From Streptomyces sp. NBC_01237 (GTDB lineage Bacteria > Actinomycetota > Actinomycetes > Streptomycetales > Streptomycetaceae), in the NCBI RefSeq assembly GCF_035917275.1, contig NZ_CP108508.1, positions 7,812,001-7,876,000 on the forward strand: DNA of 64,000 nucleotides. The letters run 5' to 3'. The notes beneath the pieces were generated by a model. The model was not told where the DNA came from. It ran no database searches and saw only the letters and a program-made list of their open reading frames with translations. Made by a program: the position numbers and the translations under genes. This document shows, one piece after another, positions 46,047 through 56,234 of the stretch (positions are counted from its first letter, which is position 1; the number at the start of each line of letters is the position of its first letter).

Positions 46047-46462
46047 CCCGCATCCACCGTGTCCCCGGCGATCAGACCGGAGCCGTCGGGAGCGGACGCG
46101 AGAGCGGCGTCGCGGCCCACGACACGGTTGTGCTCGTCCACGAACACCACGCTGGGCACGAGCTCGGCCGCGTCCTCGTCGGGCACCGTCGCGTAGGCGA
46201 TGACGATGACGAGGTCACCGTTGTGGACGAGGCGGGCCGCCGCACCGTTGACCCCGATGACGCCACTGCCGCGCGGCCCCTCGATCACATAGGTCTCTAG
46301 CCGGTTGCCGTTGTTGATGTCCACCAGGTGGACCAGCTCGCCGGGGAGCAGATCGGCGGCGTCCATCAGATCGGCGTCGACGGTGAGTGAGCCGACGTAG
46401 TTCAGATCGCACTGGGTGACCGTGGCGCGGTGGATCTTGGATTTGAGCATCGTACGGAACAT
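46043..46462 (-). CDS. panD: Aspartate 1-decarboxylase (pyruvoyl type)
   Basis: 139 residues. The proenzyme cleavage site YVGSLTVD (Gly-Ser at about 24-25) yields the pyruvoyl group. [24 protein letters not shown] and [20 protein letters not shown] are standard PanD strands. It normally makes beta-alanine from L-aspartate. The copy is translationally coupled to the FemAB-like gene and sits in the cluster, so it probably supplies a beta-amino acid here. With glutamate mutase nearby, decarboxylation of 3-methylaspartate to 3-aminoisobutyrate is another possibility. Start ATG 46462 has GAGAGG upstream. Confidence 0.93.
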   Translation of the reverse strand: MFRTMLKSKIHRATVTQCDLNYVGSLTVDADLMDAADLLPGELVHLVDINNGNRLETYVIEGPRGSGVIGVNGAAARLVHNGDLVIVIAYATVPDEDAAELVPSVVFVDEHNRVVGRDAALASAPDGSGLIAGDTVDAG

Positions 46463-46512
46463 GGCTGTCCCCTCTCGGGTCGGTGGGGCGGTCGGACCTG
46501 GGCCAAGGGAGG

Positions 46513-46530
46513 TCCCGCTATTCCTGGTGG
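46513..46530. repeat. Partial copy of the MITE terminal repeat
   Basis: TCCCGCTATTCCTGGTGG matches the inner part of the left terminal repeat and adjacent bases of the 37364-37525 element at 16 of 18 positions. It lies in the 76-bp gap between panD and the PLP-enzyme gene. It is probably a remnant or solo end of the same element family. Confidence 0.45.
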
Positions 46531-46538
46531 AGCAGCCC

Positions 46539-47903
46539 CTAGGCGTGCGCGGCCGCGAGCACGACCTTGGCCAGGTCGTCCGCGGCGGACACCCGCGTGA
46601 GGTGTTCGTCCCGCAGCGGGGCGAGCAGTTCGTCGCTGTAGTAGCCGGAGGCGTGCACCACCACGTCGGTGTCCGCCGCGATCAGGCCGCGTTCACGGGC
46701 CACGAGCACCCCGGTGATCGCCTTGACCAGCGACCACTCACGGATCAGGGACGGGTCGGCGGCGATCGTGATGCCGGCGTCGACGGCGAGCGAGCGCACC
46801 TCCTCGAACTTGTCGAGGCACTCCCGGCGGGACACCACGACACCGCCGCCCCCGTGCCGGGCGACTATCTCGTTGACCTGTGTCCGGGTCGGCGGCTCCT
46901 TGGTGTAGAAGGTGGCGTCGATCACCTCCTGCGGGTGGTCCGTGACCGCGGGAAACTCTGCCGCCGTGGACTGCCGCCAGAGCCCGGACTCCTCGTCGTG
47001 GGTGTACTCGGGAACCTTCATGCCGAGCAGGCTGGTCACCATGTCAGCCGTGGCGAGCTGCTGGACCAGGAAGAACCCGGGGTGCCGGGCGGGCGACGGC
47101 AGGCCGGTCGCGCCATCGCCGAGCAGCTGGTGCCCGAGGTGGTAGCCGAGCAGACCGAAGGCGCTGGAGACGGCGTGGGCGTGGAGCCGTGGCGCCGACT
47201 GCTCGGTCACGGGCAGCAGTTCGGCCTCCACGAAGGCACGTACCGCGTCCGCGATGCGGTAGTTGTCGAGGTCCAGTGTGTACCAGATCCGGAAGCCGGT
47301 GGTGTCGAAGATCTCCGCGGCGGACCGCTCGACGACCTCACTGCTGAGCAGCTTCACATCGCCCGGCCGATCGACATCGGCGACCACCACGGGATTCGCG
47401 ATCCGCAGCGACGGCTCGGCGGTCAGCGGGCAGTCACGCAGCTTGGACCGTGACGCCTCGGGGGCGAGCATGACGATCCGCAGCTCGTCCGGCGTGGCCA
47501 GGCCGGTCTCGTAGGCGCGGGCCACCGCGTCGCGCAGCGCCGTCCCCTTGTTGCCGGACGTCGGCGTGACCAGGAGCACCCGCTCGCCGGTGCGGCGGAT
47601 GTGCGCCGCCGCGCGGGCGATCATCAGCAGCGACGCGACCGTCTTCGTCGTCCGCGCACCCGGATTGCGCATCAGATCGAGCAGGTACAGCTGCGGCCGG
47701 ACCTGGGTCAGGCCGACATCCGTGACCTCGGTGAACCTGGTGAACGCGGCTGGTTTCGCGTCCATCTCCAGAGGTATCAGCGGCGGTGGGGCGGTACGTG
47801 CGGCAGCAGTCTTGCGCGCGGCTGCCCGGATCTGCTGGAAGTACCGGTCGAGTACGTTGCGCACGACCTGGCCGTTGACGGCCGCCTGGCCCACAGCGGG
47901 CAT
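46539..47903 (-). CDS. PLP-dependent fold-type II enzyme, threonine-synthase-like (DUF6002 type)
   Basis: 454 residues. [12 protein letters not shown] (about residue 81) offers the Schiff-base lysine. [15 protein letters not shown] (about 112) is the Asn/Gly phosphate-and-substrate loop of tryptophan-synthase-beta-fold enzymes such as threonine synthase, and [13 protein letters not shown] occupies the C-terminal cofactor area. I associate this family with the DUF6002 proteins of actinobacterial biosynthetic clusters. It likely does beta- or gamma-elimination/replacement on an activated hydroxy amino acid, for example to make a dehydrobutyrate- or substituted-aminobutyrate-type residue. Start ATG 47903 has GGAG about 10 nt upstream. 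It lies between panD and the branched-chain aminotransferase, same direction. Confidence 0.7.
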   Translation of the reverse strand: MPAVGQAAVNGQVVRNVLDRYFQQIRAAARKTAAARTAPPPLIPLEMDAKPAAFTRFTEVTDVGLTQVRPQLYLLDLMRNPGARTTKTVASLLMIARAAAHIRRTGERVLLVTPTSGNKGTALRDAVARAYETGLATPDELRIVMLAPEASRSKLRDCPLTAEPSLRIANPVVVADVDRPGDVKLLSSEVVERSAAEIFDTTGFRIWYTLDLDNYRIADAVRAFVEAELLPVTEQSAPRLHAHAVSSAFGLLGYHLGHQLLGDGATGLPSPARHPGFFLVQQLATADMVTSLLGMKVPEYTHDEESGLWRQSTAAEFPAVTDHPQEVIDATFYTKEPPTRTQVNEIVARHGGGGVVVSRRECLDKFEEVRSLAVDAGITIAADPSLIREWSLVKAITGVLVARERGLIAADTDVVVHASGYYSDELLAPLRDEHLTRVSAADDLAKVVLAAAHA

Positions 47904-47994
47904 GGAGGATCCACTCCTTCGGGAAGCTATTGGATTCGCGACGATGAGGTCGTCCACGTCGTCGATGGGCACCGAGCCCTGCCGCACGGGCGGC

Positions 47995-49089
47995 TCAGTG
48001 CGCGGCGCGGCCCGGGCCGGCCGGAGAGTGCAGCCAGCCGTCCGGATCCGGGGCCAGCCCATGGTGCAGATCGGTCAGAGCCGTGCGCAGCGCCAGCGTG
48101 ACCGGGCCCGGCTTGCCGTCCCCGATGCTCCAGGTGCTGCCGCGGTCCACGACGGTGCTGATCGGGGTGATCACGGCGGCCGTTCCGCAGGCGAACGCCT
48201 CGGACATCAGGCCCTCGTCGCACTCGGTGCGCCACTGGTCCAGGGAGACGCGCTCCTCCACCGCGGCGTAGCCGAGGCGTTCGGCCAGGGTGAGGATCGT
48301 GGTGCGCGTGACACCGGGCAGCAGGGTGCCGGTCAGTTTCGGGGTGACTACCTGCGCCTGCGCCCCCTGGCCACGGACCAGGAAGAGGTTCATGCCGCCC
48401 ATCTCCTCCAGGTAGCGCCGCTCGGCGGCGTCCAGCCAGAGGACCTGCTGGCAGCCCGCCGCTTCCGCCTGCCGCTGGGCCAGGAACGAGGGGGCGTAGT
48501 TGGCGGCCACCTTGACGTCACCGGTGCCGCCGGGGAAGGCGCGGCTGTACTCATGGCTCGCGAAGACCGAGACCGACTCGACGTCGTCACCGAAGAAGCC
48601 CCCGGCGACGAACGCCATGACCAGGAACCGGTACGTCCGCGACGGACGCAGCATGAGCGATGTGTCGGTCCCGAACATGATCGGCCGTACGTAGATGCTG
48701 TGGGCGGGATCGTCGGACAGGCTGCCCTCGTCGGCGTTGATCAGCTGGTCGATGGCCGCCACGAACGTCTCGACGGGCAGCTCGGGCATGGCGAGCCGCC
48801 GGCAGGAACGCTGGAAGCGCGCGGCATGGTCGTAGGGACGCCAGACACCCATCGAACCGTCGGCGCGCCGGTGTGCCTTAAGCCCCTCGTAGGCGACCTG
48901 ACCGTAGTGCAGGCCGATCATCCCGGGGTGGACGGACAGGTTCTGCAACGGAGTCATCCGGCCCTCGGACCAGCCCTCGCCCTCGGTCCACTCCATGCTG
49001 ATCAGGTGTTCGGTGAACGATTCGCCATGGCCGGGGTGCCGCACCACACGGCTGGAGGAGGCGATGCTCGGTTCGGATACGGCGGACAT
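47995..49089 (-). CDS. ilvE: Branched-chain amino acid aminotransferase
   Basis: 364 residues of the long (BCAT/IlvE group II) type. Landmarks are MTPLQNLSVHPGMIGLHYGQ, VAYEGLKAHRRADGS, YVRPIMFGTD, the PLP lysine in GDVKVAANYAPS (about residue 208), EEMGGMNLFLV, LLPGVTRTTIL and EAFACGTAAVITPI. It interconverts Val/Leu/Ile and their keto acids, or a branched unusual amino acid made by the pathway. Start ATG 49089 has GGAG 8 nt upstream, 27 bp after the SnoaL-like gene. A second, differently built class IV transaminase is at 39711, implying two transamination steps. Confidence 0.92.
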   Translation of the reverse strand: MSAVSEPSIASSSRVVRHPGHGESFTEHLISMEWTEGEGWSEGRMTPLQNLSVHPGMIGLHYGQVAYEGLKAHRRADGSMGVWRPYDHAARFQRSCRRLAMPELPVETFVAAIDQLINADEGSLSDDPAHSIYVRPIMFGTDTSLMLRPSRTYRFLVMAFVAGGFFGDDVESVSVFASHEYSRAFPGGTGDVKVAANYAPSFLAQRQAEAAGCQQVLWLDAAERRYLEEMGGMNLFLVRGQGAQAQVVTPKLTGTLLPGVTRTTILTLAERLGYAAVEERVSLDQWRTECDEGLMSEAFACGTAAVITPISTVVDRGSTWSIGDGKPGPVTLALRTALTDLHHGLAPDPDGWLHSPAGPGRAAH

Positions 49090-49116
49090 GCGGGCGGCTC
49101 CTTCGGAAGGGTGGTC

Positions 49117-49491
49117 TCAGACGAGAGGGGCGAAGAAATAGGTGTCGCGGCTGGAGAAGAGGCCGTCGGGACGCACGGTGAAGCTGTCCGCGAAGCGCAG
49201 ATGCACCGGGGTGCCGTCGTGCAGCTCGCCCTGGAACTCGCCGAACGCACCGACGGTGTGACCGTCCGTGAGCAGCGTGGTCAGAGCGTGCCGGCCGGCG
49301 CGGATCGTCCGGTCCCGGCCGTAGAAGCCGCGCAGCCCCTCGGGTCCGACCATGAGGTCGTAGCCGGGCCGCCGATAGGCGGCGTCGGGGGCGAACAGAG
49401 CAGCCAGGCCGTGCACGTCTGCGCTGTCGACCAGGTCGTAGAAGCGGCGGACCGTGCGGATCGCGAGCTGTCGGTCGGGGGCGGTGGTCAC
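49117..49491 (-). CDS. SnoaL-like/NTF2-fold protein
   Basis: 124 residues, with the cone-shaped NTF2/SnoaL pattern: an RFYDLVDSADVHGLAALFAP helix pair, YRRPGYD, then LRGFYGRDR and GEFQGELHDGTPVHLRFADS sheet strands ending SSRDTYFF. Members act as small-molecule isomerases, cyclases, hydratases or binding proteins. GTG 49491 is chosen for its strong AGGAGG ribosome site 7 nt upstream. An ATG at 49524 overlapping the NRPS stop (ATGA) would add 11 residues. As the last gene of the coupled block from glutamate mutase, it probably acts on the carrier-bound or free unit loaded there; the reaction is unknown. Confidence 0.8.
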   Translation of the reverse strand: MTTAPDRQLAIRTVRRFYDLVDSADVHGLAALFAPDAAYRRPGYDLMVGPEGLRGFYGRDRTIRAGRHALTTLLTDGHTVGAFGEFQGELHDGTPVHLRFADSFTVRPDGLFSSRDTYFFAPLV

Positions 49492-49520
49492 TGTCGTACC
49501 TCCTCGATGCGGACGGGTAG

Positions 49521-52500
49521 TCATGAGTCGCCTCGGCGGCGGGCGGTCAGCGCGGGTCCGGCGGGGCGAGCCGATGCGAGCCGGCCGGCGAGGACGGCGA
49601 CCGTGGGAGCTTCGAAGACCGCCTTGATGGACAGCTCCGCCCCGAGAGCCGAGCGGATCCGGTTGATCAGCTTGGTGACGTGCAGGGAGTGACCGCCCAG
49701 GTCGAAGAAGCTGTCGTCGATGCCGACGCGGTCGATTCCGAGGACCTCGGCGAACAGGTCGCACAGGGCGGCTTCCTGCCCGGTGCGCGGTTCACGGCCG
49801 GCTTCGCGCGGAGCGACGACGGGAAGCGGCAGGGCGCGCCGATCGAGCTTGCCGGTCGCCGTCATGGGGAGCGCGTCCACCGGGACCACCGCGGACGGCA
49901 CCAGGTGGTGGGGCAGCCGTTCGGCCAGGAACGCACGGACCGCCACCGGATCCACACCACTGCCGGCCCCGGCCACGACGTATGCCACCAGACGTTTGTC
50001 GCCGGGCACGTCCTCCCGTACGACAACTGCGGTGCGCACCAGCCCCGGGTAGTCGGCCAGCGCCGACTGCACCTCGCCGGGTTCGACCCGGAAGCCGCGG
50101 ATCTTCACCTGGCCGTCGGCACGACCCAGGTACTCCATGACCCCGTCGGCCCGCCAGCGCACCAGATCACCGGTGCGGTACATGCGGTCGCCGGGCCCGC
50201 CGAAGGGGCAGGCGACGAACCGTTCGGACGTCAGGTCCGGCCGGCCGAGATACCCGTGAGCGAGCCCCACCCCGGACATGTAGAGCTCACCCACGGTCCC
50301 CGGAGCCGACAGAGCGAGGCTGTCGTCCAGCACGTACAGGCGTTTGCCGTGCAGGGGCCGCCCGACCGGGATGGAGGCCCGGGCCCCGTCCCCGGCGGCG
50401 ATCCGGTGGGCCAGGGTGAAGATCGTCGACTCGACCGGCGAGTAGCCGTTGATCAGTCGGATCTGCGGGAACTCCCGCACCAGCCGCATCACATGGTGCA
50501 CCGACGCGGCCTCCCCGCCGGTCATCACCTGCCGCAGGCCGGTGAAGGTCTCCGGGTGCTCGTCCAGCAGGAAGTTCAGCAGGCTCGCCGACACATGCAA
50601 AGTGGTGATGCCGTGCTCGCGCACGAGGGAGGCGATCACCGCAGGTTCGGGGCGCGGCCCCGGCTGGAGCACACACACGCCGCCGGAGAACAAGGCACCG
50701 AACAGTTCGAGCGCGAAGGCGTCCCAGGACACGGGCGAACACTGAAGCCACACCTGGGAGGGCTCCATGGCCGCGAAGTCCTGGCCCATCATCGTGCCGA
50801 CGATCGCGCGGTGCGCAGTGACCACGCCCTTCGGCACGCCCGTCGAGCCCGACGTGAACATCACACAGGCGGCGTCCTGCGGACCGGCACGGTGCCCGAG
50901 CCCGTGGGCCGGCCGACGGGCGATCGCCTCCGCTTCGGCGTCGAGACGCACCAGCAGGCCGGGACGCACGGACAGCCGCCCGGCGAGCTGCGTCCCGGTC
51001 ACCACGGCCCGGGCGCAGGCATGGGCGAGCAAGGCCTCCACACGAGCGACCGGCAGGCCGGGGTCGAGCATCGTGTACGTTCCGCCGGCCTTGAGCACGG
51101 CCAGCACGGCGACCACCAGCTCGATTTCGCGCTCCAGATACACCCCGACGACATCGCCGCGCTGCAACCCGGCGGCGACGAGGTGGTGGGCCAGCCGGCC
51201 GGCCCGCACGTCCAGCTCGCGATACGACAGCCGCTCCCGCTCGAAGACCAGGGCGTCGGCGTCCGGCCGCTCCGCCGCCCGCCGCTCGAACAGCTCATGC
51301 ACCAGCCGGTCCGCCGGCTGCCGTGCCGGCGAGCCGTTCCAGTCGACCAGCAAGGTCCGGCGCTCGGCGTCCGACACCACCTCCAACTGGCTCAACGGCT
51401 GATCCGCGCCGGCGAGTGCCGCCTCCACGAAACGGACCAGACGATTCGTCAGGGCGACGATCGACGATCGGTCGAACAGCTCGACGGAGTACCTCACGCA
51501 GACATCGACGCCGGCTGCGGACCCGTCCGAGCAGTGTCCCTCGGAGAGCTCCATGACGAGATCGACGGCGGCGAGGTTCAGGTCGAACACGCGTGCCTCG
51601 GCGGTCAGGCCGGCGAACTCGGCGTGCCTCGTGATGAGTTCGCCGGGGGCCAGCAGCACCTGGAAGAACGGGTGGCGGGACGGGAGGCGAGCAGGTGCCA
51701 GTTCCTCCACGAGGCGCTCGAAGGGCACGTCCTGGTGGGCGTCGGCCTTGAGGGCGGTCTTGCGGACCCGCGCGACGAGTTCACGGAACGAGGGGTCCCC
51801 GGACACATCGGTACGCAGCACAACGGTGTTGACCACTCCGGCCGCTCCTCGTTCGGGAGCGGGGGTGGTGCCCAGGGAAATGTCCGTGCCCACGCCCAGC
51901 CGGGACACCAGGCCCGCCATGGCTGCCTGGAGCACCAGGAACACCGGCACCTGATGCTCCTGCGCGAAAGCGATGAGTCGTTCGTGCGGTCCGGCCTCGA
52001 TCCGTGCCGCATGGACCGCGGCGTGCAGCGACGGCGACGCAGGGCGCGGCCGGTCGGTGGGCAGGGCCGACTCCTCGGGCAGATCGGCCAGGACACGCCG
52101 CCAGTGGGCGAGTTGCCGCGACAGCTCGCTCCGCCCGTCGGACACCGGAGCCTCACGACGCAGGTGCACATCAGGCGTGCCGCCCTGACACCGCGCGGTG
52201 TAGGCCGTGGCCAGATCGCCGAGCCACTGGCCGAGTGACCCGCGCACACCGTTCGGGTGCTGTGTCACCAACAGCACCACATGGTCCTCGGCGCTCACCG
52301 AGAACAGCTGAGCGTGCACGGACGCCTCGCCCGCTCGTACGCAGTCGCGCACGGCCGCTGCCAGTGCGTCGTGAAGGTCCTCTTCGGAGCAGTGGGACAC
52401 CGCCCGGGGGAGTCGCCATTCCGGTAAGAGGTCGGTGACCGCATCCCGCAGGGCGTCGACGTTCAACGGTCCCCGCAGCCTGATGCTCAACGGGACGGTG

Positions 52501-52571
52501 CCCTGTGGGCGGGGACCCTCCGGAAGGTCGTGAAGCCAGAGCCGGGCCTGATCGAAAGCTGGTGGAGTCAT
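49521..52571 (-). CDS. NRPS C*-A-T with disabled condensation motif
   Basis: 1016 residues. The N-terminal condensation fold keeps late motifs ([20 protein letters not shown]), but the catalytic HHxxxDG is replaced by QHPNGVRG (about residue 113), so peptide-bond formation is unlikely. The A domain is complete: [27 protein letters not shown] and a GKLDRR end. Its signature D-A-L-H-M-G-G-I-F has no confident substrate match. T has [11 protein letters not shown] (about residue 965). It starts at ATG 52571 inside the stop of the FMN gene (ATGA). The most likely role is an activation-and-loading protein for the unit made by glutamate mutase and neighbours, feeding in trans the T-E didomain or the hybrid PKS-NRPS. 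Confidence 0.88.
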   Translation of the reverse strand: MTPPAFDQARLWLHDLPEGPRPQGTVPLSIRLRGPLNVDALRDAVTDLLPEWRLPRAVSHCSEEDLHDALAAAVRDCVRAGEASVHAQLFSVSAEDHVVLLVTQHPNGVRGSLGQWLGDLATAYTARCQGGTPDVHLRREAPVSDGRSELSRQLAHWRRVLADLPEESALPTDRPRPASPSLHAAVHAARIEAGPHERLIAFAQEHQVPVFLVLQAAMAGLVSRLGVGTDISLGTTPAPERGAAGVVNTVVLRTDVSGDPSFRELVARVRKTALKADAHQDVPFERLVEELAPARLPSRHPFFQVLLAPGELITRHAEFAGLTAEARVFDLNLAAVDLVMELSEGHCSDGSAAGVDVCVRYSVELFDRSSIVALTNRLVRFVEAALAGADQPLSQLEVVSDAERRTLLVDWNGSPARQPADRLVHELFERRAAERPDADALVFERERLSYRELDVRAGRLAHHLVAAGLQRGDVVGVYLEREIELVVAVLAVLKAGGTYTMLDPGLPVARVEALLAHACARAVVTGTQLAGRLSVRPGLLVRLDAEAEAIARRPAHGLGHRAGPQDAACVMFTSGSTGVPKGVVTAHRAIVGTMMGQDFAAMEPSQVWLQCSPVSWDAFALELFGALFSGGVCVLQPGPRPEPAVIASLVREHGITTLHVSASLLNFLLDEHPETFTGLRQVMTGGEAASVHHVMRLVREFPQIRLINGYSPVESTIFTLAHRIAAGDGARASIPVGRPLHGKRLYVLDDSLALSAPGTVGELYMSGVGLAHGYLGRPDLTSERFVACPFGGPGDRMYRTGDLVRWRADGVMEYLGRADGQVKIRGFRVEPGEVQSALADYPGLVRTAVVVREDVPGDKRLVAYVVAGAGSGVDPVAVRAFLAERLPHHLVPSAVVPVDALPMTATGKLDRRALPLPVVAPREAGREPRTGQEAALCDLFAEVLGIDRVGIDDSFFDLGGHSLHVTKLINRIRSALGAELSIKAVFEAPTVAVLAGRLASARPAGPALTARRRGDS

Positions 52572-53860
52572 CTGGGAATTCCCAAGGGGTAGTCGGTCAA
52601 CTGGTCGCGGGAGCCGCCGTGGGCGGGCACGGGCCACAGGTCCTCTGGCCCCAGAGAACCGGGGGTGTACTTTCCCAACGCGTGGATCAGCAGCCGGAGT
52701 TCTAAAGCCAGACAGGACACCAGACGGGACAGTCCCGCCGCCGGATCCTCATCCACGGCCACGAGCGCCGCGCGCCCGAGTCCGACCGCAGTGGCACCCA
52801 GCGCCAGGCACTTGACGGCTCGGCCGCCCTCCCACATCCGGCCGGAGGCGAGCAGGCACGCATCACGGTTCCCGATCCGGGCCAGACCTTCGCCCAGCGG
52901 CAGTCCGACCTGGCCGATCGTGGCGAGCGGGACCCAGCCGGTGCCGCCCTCCGCGCCGTCGAGGACGACGGCGTCCGCGCCGGCTTCCCAGGCGGTGGCC
53001 GCGGCGTGCGCGATGTCCCGCCCCGGATGCAGCTTCACCCACACCTTCACCCGGGGGAAGTTGTTGCGCATCAGCCGGATCTGCTGGCGCAGGATCTCCT
53101 CCGTGAAGGTCCCCGCACTGGCGGAACGCAGGACCTCGTCCGAGCCCCGGCCGAAGATCTCGTCCATCGCGAACTGCTTGTCCACCTGCGCGACGGCCGA
53201 GCGGTTCAGCAAGGCCATCCCGCCGAGGCCGGGCTTGGCTCCCTGACCGACCTTGAGCTCGAACGCCAGCCGCCCGCTGTCCAGCAGCGGCTGGGCGGAC
53301 GGGTCACTGTAGACGAGGTTCCAGACCTCGGCATCGGCGTCCTCGGTGCACTGCTGGATCGCCACCCCGCCGTATCCCTCCGGCAGTTCCTCCTGGTAGG
53401 CGGAGAGCCGGCTAAGAACACTGCGACGGCTCTGCTCACCGGCCCTGCCGTAGCCCGTCATGGGCACGATGTTTTCGCCGATGGTCATCGGGATGCCCAG
53501 GCGACCGGCTTGCCGGCCGGCGTTCAGCACCTGCTCCGTGCCGGCGGCCCTGGTCGATCCGAAGGCGGACACATAGAGCGGCAGCGTGGAGCGCAGCCCG
53601 CCGATCACCGTGTCCAGGTCCACGTCGCCGTGCAGGGGTTCCCGGCCGAGTTCGAGCAGCTTCTCCAGGCGCTGCGGCATGAACACGGGCGGAGTCAGCC
53701 GGATGCCGTCCAGGGGATCGCCGGTGCCGGCGGGCACCGGGGCCGAGCCGAAGAGGAGCTGCCCGTAGACCCGCCGGTCGGGGAAGGCAGCCGCCGTGCC
53801 CTCGCGAGCGCGTCTTCGGACCGCTTCCTCGCCGAAGCCGTGGGTGTGCAGATCGGTCAC
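52568..53860 (-). CDS. FMN-binding glutamate-synthase-like (GltB catalytic domain) protein
   Basis: 430 residues matching the TIM-barrel FMN domain of glutamate synthase/archaeal GltB2: [83 protein letters not shown] and [20 protein letters not shown]. The cysteine-rich iron-sulphur segment normally following in glutamate synthases is missing, as are the glutaminase and beta-subunit partners, so it is not ordinary nitrogen assimilation. Start GTG 53860 overlaps the aaRS-like stop (GTGA) and its end overlaps the NRPS start (ATGA). It may carry out redox or amination chemistry on the 3-methylaspartate-derived unit; this is inference. Confidence 0.78.
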   Translation of the reverse strand: MTDLHTHGFGEEAVRRRAREGTAAAFPDRRVYGQLLFGSAPVPAGTGDPLDGIRLTPPVFMPQRLEKLLELGREPLHGDVDLDTVIGGLRSTLPLYVSAFGSTRAAGTEQVLNAGRQAGRLGIPMTIGENIVPMTGYGRAGEQSRRSVLSRLSAYQEELPEGYGGVAIQQCTEDADAEVWNLVYSDPSAQPLLDSGRLAFELKVGQGAKPGLGGMALLNRSAVAQVDKQFAMDEIFGRGSDEVLRSASAGTFTEEILRQQIRLMRNNFPRVKVWVKLHPGRDIAHAAATAWEAGADAVVLDGAEGGTGWVPLATIGQVGLPLGEGLARIGNRDACLLASGRMWEGGRAVKCLALGATAVGLGRAALVAVDEDPAAGLSRLVSCLALELRLLIHALGKYTPGSLGPEDLWPVPAHGGSRDQLTDYPLGIPR

Positions 53861-54873
53861 GGCGACACCACTCCCGGCAGCTTCGGGAACGCGGACGCCT
53901 GCCAGACACTGTCGAGGCCGGCGATGTAACGGGTGAACCGCTCCAGGCCGATCCCGAAACCGGCGCTGGCGGGAATGCCCTCGCGCAGCAGGTCCAGATA
54001 CCAGCCGTACTTGGCCGGGTTCTCGCCGGTCTCCCGGATGCGGCTGACGATGCGCGTGTAGTCGTACTCCCGCTCACTGCCGCTGCACAGCTCGCCGTAC
54101 CCTTCCGGGGCCAGCAGGTCGAAGTTGCGCAGCACGCCCGGTTCGGTCTTGCTTTCACGGTCGTAGAAGCCACGTGACCCCTTCGGGTAGTCGGTGACGA
54201 ACACCGGCCGACCCAGGTGGCGGGACAGCAGCGCCTCACCCGACCATTCGATCTCGGTGCCCGTGCTCTGCACATGACCCAGTTCCCGGAGCTGCTCCAA
54301 GGCCTGAGCATGAGTCATGGTCGGAAAGGTCTGTGACACCAGCGATTCGAAGGCCGAGGGATCACGGCCCAGTGTCTTCAGCTCCGCCGGCAGATCGGCG
54401 ATCACCCGCCGCACGATCTGCCGGACCAACTGCTCCAGAACACCGGTGATCTCCTCGCGCGAGGCACCGGCCATCTCGACGTCGATCTGATGGAACTCGG
54501 CCAGGTGGCGGCTGGTGCTGGTGGTCTCCAGTGGCTCCAGGCGGACATTGGGCGCGATGCAGAAGATCTTGTCGTAGGTCAGCAGGGAGGCCTGCTTGTA
54601 GAGAATTGCACTGGTCATCAGCTTGTACCGGTGGCCGTAGAAATCCACGTCCACCTGTTTCGAACCACGGGTCCCGGGGTCGGTCACCGGGCCGATGATC
54701 GGCGGCAGCATCTCCACGAACCCGGCCGCGGTGAGGTGCTCACGGGCCGCGACCAGCATGTGCCGCTGGATGGCCAGCACGGCCCTGGTGATGTCCGAGG
54801 TGAGGTGCTGCCGGACCCGACTGGGGGACGGCAGCGGCTGCCCGAGCAGCGCGGACTGCGGAACATGCGTCAT
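53857..54873 (-). CDS. Class II aminoacyl-tRNA synthetase paralogue (AsnRS/AspRS-like, catalytic core only)
   Basis: 338 residues. The class II core is complete: MLPPIIGPVTDPGT, LMTSAILYKQASLL, the motif 2 region TSRHLAEFHQIDVEM, and motif 3 GFGIGLERFTRYIAGL. There is no N-terminal OB-fold anticodon-binding domain, so it should not charge tRNA normally. The closest architecture is the free-standing AsnRS-like asparagine synthetase (archaeal AS-AR/AsnA-like), which amidates aspartate through an aspartyl-adenylate. Coupled by 4-nt overlaps to glutamate mutase on one side and the FMN enzyme on the other, it likely activates 3-methylaspartate (or its product) as an adenylate, giving 3-methylasparagine or an ester/amide. 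Start ATG 54873. Confidence 0.8.
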   Translation of the reverse strand: MTHVPQSALLGQPLPSPSRVRQHLTSDITRAVLAIQRHMLVAAREHLTAAGFVEMLPPIIGPVTDPGTRGSKQVDVDFYGHRYKLMTSAILYKQASLLTYDKIFCIAPNVRLEPLETTSTSRHLAEFHQIDVEMAGASREEITGVLEQLVRQIVRRVIADLPAELKTLGRDPSAFESLVSQTFPTMTHAQALEQLRELGHVQSTGTEIEWSGEALLSRHLGRPVFVTDYPKGSRGFYDRESKTEPGVLRNFDLLAPEGYGELCSGSEREYDYTRIVSRIRETGENPAKYGWYLDLLREGIPASAGFGIGLERFTRYIAGLDSVWQASAFPKLPGVVSP

Positions 54874-56234
54874 GAGACGGATTCCTTCTCGTGTCGGGTT
54901 CGAATGACTCGGGAGAACGTCGCGCCGGCCAGTGCGAGCTGGTCGTAGGTGCGCTCGACGAAGGAGAGGGAGCGAAGCAGGTCGGCGGACGAGAGCCGGA
55001 CCCGGCTGTGGACCGTTCGGCGGACCGGCATCGAGCCGACGTCGCACCAGTGCAGCCGTCCCTCGCCGTCCAAGTAGCTCCGCGTGCGCCCGGCGTTGTC
55101 CGGATGCAGGCAGTACGGAACGTCCAGCAACCCCGTCGCGAACGCCTGGACCAGTGCCCCGCCGACGGAGGGGGCGAGAGCGAGAACGGCATCGATGATC
55201 GTCCGCGCCTCGTCGAGGATGCCGGTGCTCTCCCTGCCGGACGCCGTGTGCCTGACCGGTTCACGCGCGGCAGCTTGCGCGGCGAGCTCCAGGGCCGCGA
55301 CGTTCTCCGCGATGTTCGGGATCCGATGTGCCTCGGCGGAGGTCTTGACGATGAGCCGGGCTGCTCCGGTCCGCACCGCCAGACGGGCGGCGTCCTCCAG
55401 GAGCAGCGCGGCCCCGGCCGGCGTACGCGGAAACACCCCCATGTACGCATAGAGAACGATGTGCCAGTCCATGGTGCCCAGCAGCTCGTCGGCGATCGTG
55501 GCCAGAGCGGCGATCGCCTCTTCGTCCTGCGCGGCACTCGTCTGCTGCGCATAGCTCAGCGAGACGCTGCGCAGCCCGTGCTGCTTGAAGAAGAGCGCCT
55601 CCAGCACCGCCAGAGCGACCAGCAGACCGGGCGGGCACAACTGGCCCATCATGCAGCCGCCGAACGTCTCCAAGTGCGGCTCGGCGCCGGTCTCCTGGAG
55701 ACGCGCGAACATCTCGCAGCAGCGAGCCCAGTCCGCCACGGACCGCTCCAACGGGTTGCGGCTGTACGGCAGACAGTAGGAGACCGGGCCGCCCTCGGTG
55801 GCGGCCAGTCCCGCGGCCGTCAAGGCCTCGAAGATCGCGTAGGGAGATGGTGAACCGTGCCGGACCTGGATGGGAAAGTCCGGACCGGCGATCCCATCGA
55901 TGACGGCGAGCGTGGTCGCGGTGCCGTGGGCCACGATGGGGTAGCCGTTGAGCGCCACGCCCTCGGCCAGCGCGCGACGAGCGAACTCGTGGGAGTCCAG
56001 ACGGGTATAGCTGTCCAGCGTGATCGTGCCCACCGTGACCGCCTCGGCCTGCCGGGTGGCCCGCAGCCCCGAGCGCATCAGCCGCGGGTCACTCATTCCC
56101 ATCCGAGGCTGGACCACCAGATGACCGGCGCGCTGAGCGGCGTCGACGAACGCCCCGAAGGACCTGGCCGACGGCCCGGTGCCGGGCCGGTCGCCGAGAT
56201 GCGGCACGAGCCGTGCGTGCTTGCCCCCGCTCAT
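54870..56234 (-). CDS. glmE: Glutamate mutase epsilon subunit (methylaspartate mutase E)
   Basis: 454 residues, the catalytic TIM-barrel subunit. Landmarks are LVVQPRMGMSDPRLMRSGLR, VGTITLDSYTR, LNGYPIVAHGT, FPIQVRHGSPSPYAIFEAL, EGGPVSYCLPYSRN (substrate-binding arginines around) and ETFGGCMMGQLCPPGLLVAL. With the cobalamin subunit it converts L-glutamate to (2S,3S)-3-methylaspartate via adenosylcobalamin. It starts at ATG 56234 in the stop of glmS (ATGA) and ends in the aaRS-like start (ATGA). The family norm is about 480 residues. In actinobacterial clusters this pair makes the methylaspartate unit of lipopeptides (friulimicin) or the starter of vicenistatin-type macrolactams. Confidence 0.95.
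   Translation of the reverse strand: MSGGKHARLVPHLGDRPGTGPSARSFGAFVDAAQRAGHLVVQPRMGMSDPRLMRSGLRATRQAEAVTVGTITLDSYTRLDSHEFARRALAEGVALNGYPIVAHGTATTLAVIDGIAGPDFPIQVRHGSPSPYAIFEALTAAGLAATEGGPVSYCLPYSRNPLERSVADWARCCEMFARLQETGAEPHLETFGGCMMGQLCPPGLLVALAVLEALFFKQHGLRSVSLSYAQQTSAAQDEEAIAALATIADELLGTMDWHIVLYAYMGVFPRTPAGAALLLEDAARLAVRTGAARLIVKTSAEAHRIPNIAENVAALELAAQAAAREPVRHTASGRESTGILDEARTIIDAVLALAPSVGGALVQAFATGLLDVPYCLHPDNAGRTRSYLDGEGRLHWCDVGSMPVRRTVHSRVRLSSADLLRSLSFVERTYDQLALAGATFSRVIRTRHEKESVS

Noticed and set aside
47904..48062. Longer start for the PLP enzyme at 48062
   Set aside because: It would run through the end of the aminotransferase gene, and the added residues are Arg/Pro-rich without homology; ATG 47903 has a ribosome site.
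53857..54873. A second housekeeping AsnRS or AspRS
   Set aside because: The OB-fold anticodon-binding domain is absent and the gene is locked by overlaps into biosynthetic genes, so a specialised role is preferred.
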